Assembly (NCBI GenBank): GCA_036503065.1
Contig: DASXXM010000225.1
Location: 1-17,011, forward strand
Direction: 5' to 3'
Length of the DNA stretch: 17,011 nucleotides
Origin: DATEPR01 sp036503065
GTDB lineage: Bacteria > Actinomycetota > Actinomycetes > Mycobacteriales > Pseudonocardiaceae
How positions within the stretch are numbered: the first letter of the stretch is position 1; every line of letters begins with the position of its first letter. Shown here piece after piece: positions 16,901 through 17,011 of the stretch. The notes below the pieces were generated by a model. That model was given only the letters and a program-made list of their open reading frames with translations. It was not told the DNA's origin and did no database searches. The position numbers and the translations under genes were made by a program.

Positions 16901-17011
16901 ACGGCACGGCCGTCCAGGAGTTCACGTGCGACAACACCGGTGCGCAGAACTGGACGCTGGAGTCCAACGGCGAACTGGTGAACCAGGCATCCGGACGCTG
17001 CCTCACGTCGC
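13954..17011 (+). CDS. Secreted GH31 glycosidase with CBM and lectin, 3' end missing
   Basis: At least 1019 residues; the frame is open to the right edge. The ATG has GAGG 5 bases upstream and starts a Sec signal peptide (core GALALAVAATITVAG). The N-terminal mutarotase-like domain begins at TVTDGHARFEVLTP. It is interrupted at about 143-269 by a CBM6/35-like module (YDHANFTGSGF, TGSWDTW, GNVNLDSI) and then resumes. The barrel (about 375-690) has DTDWKSP, WWLDYCTGCG with probable nucleophile Asp518, and SHDIGSF with probable acid/base Asp618. GAFQPVDRMHSDHGDRLPW is a GH31 hallmark. After C-terminal beta-domains, a ricin-type lectin starts near 930 (GLCLAA, CLDAAGG, NWTL) and is cut by the window. 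GH31 holds alpha-glucosidases, xylosidases and some alpha-galactosidases; the locus favours a galactoside. Confidence 0.9.
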   Translation, partial: MSYLHYRRSGALALAVAATITVAGPSAATPTAASNTVTDGHARFEVLTPTLIRLEYAGDDRFTDAATFNVPVRNLPVPAFTTDVAGGFREIHTAGLTLRYQENSGPFTRANTSVQLTGTSVTATPEFPSYCVFDTPCQAEDGLLGGSAATAYDHANFTGSGFLAGFTATGTSLTQDVSAIPTAGSYQLQVRYANAQGGDGQTVTRTLSTTVDGAAGPTLTLPVTGSWDTWSTASVTVTLGAGTHTVGIKQTAADTGNVNLDSIAITPAGAAYPATTDPLLTTGYGAGPTNVPGGWDRSLDNPDTVPTAEHPGLLDRDGWYLLDDTRTALLNPDQTVTDRPSHGTQPYEDGYFFGYGQNYKQGLADLNALTGPANLLPRSAYGVWYSRFFPYTTADYENTLLPTFRSTFTPIDQLVVDTDWKSPSQWNGWNWNPALFPDPQGFLNSTKQQGLSVSLNIHTSIAGNDPRFAAANAQAGGLPSENGDGNFDFDWSNPSQLAAYFGLHQQFEQQGVRTWWLDYCTGCGASTASDQHVAPDNFINQAYANDAAARGVRGFSFGRIGGSEQASIHGNFPLGPWSERRNTLQFTGDTPATWAMLAFEARFTPDEAAAGLSNVSHDIGSFHGGHLPDDLYARWMQLGAFQPVDRMHSDHGDRLPWNYTGAAAASAERFLRLRESLVPYTYTLAQQANATGVPITRPLYLDYPTQDAAYTNPQEYLYGDNVLVAPITTPNDSNGNGSVTAWIPPGTWTDYFTGTSYTGPSTATITDPLSAMPVLVKAGGILPIRTDYVDNQQQQPLSQLTVNVAAGADGSFSLYQDAGEGTGYRAGQSTNTPISWQDATRTLTVGATTGSYPGATTARAYTLRLSNALAPTAVMMDGIRVPETAWSYNVNSRTVTVTTASLSVGANHTVTLLGSAAANPTAGEVSGAGGLCLAARGGSPANQTPVELDACDHSPGQTVTPPAGGTVRVLGACLDAAGGGTANGTAVQEFTCDNTGAQNWTLESNGELVNQASGRCLTS

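Overview
The window is G+C-rich, ATG-started, tightly packed DNA of a filamentous actinomycete type. Tat and Sec exported enzymes with lectin modules, a LacI regulator and the codon use all point to Actinomycetota. A member of the Pseudonocardiales is my guess, but nothing here proves the order. The left part (1-2091) holds the 5' end of a secreted DUF6351-type protein on the minus strand, a 475-bp gap without a convincing gene, and a plus-strand DHA2-type multidrug efflux transporter. These look unrelated to the rest.

From 2138 to the right edge the window reads as one carbohydrate-utilisation locus arranged divergently around a LacI-family regulator. On the minus strand, in transcription order, are lacI (7903-6881) and then a complete sugar ABC importer: lipoprotein binding protein (ytfQ-like), double ATPase (ytfR-like) and two permeases (ytfT- and yjfF-like). 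The importer genes are joined by 1-, 8- and 4-bp overlaps. Its closest known model is the E. coli galactofuranose importer YtfQRT-YjfF, with the same gene order.

On the plus strand, starting 120 bp from lacI, are galactokinase (galK), a Tat-exported GtaA-type (DUF5127/DUF4965/DUF1793) protein with a C-terminal ricin-type lectin, a Sec-exported glycosidase resembling clan GH-D (GH27/GH36) enzymes, and a Sec-exported GH31 glycosidase with an inserted carbohydrate-binding module and a C-terminal lectin that runs off the window. A dyad-symmetric site (7968-7994) lies between lacI and galK. It can be read as two face-to-face promoters built on the same inverted repeat, a natural place for LacI control of both directions.

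The inferred logic is this: lectin-bearing secreted enzymes release galactose-type sugars (galactopyranose and/or galactofuranose) from a polymer outside the cell, the importer takes them up, and GalK phosphorylates galactose to enter the Leloir pathway. The galT, galE and mutarotase genes are not in the window. The real substrate is not determined by sequence. Two of the three secreted enzymes belong to families whose activity I cannot assign, and these are the most interesting part of the window. I saw no tRNA or rRNA, CRISPR array, insertion sequence, phage gene or defence system.
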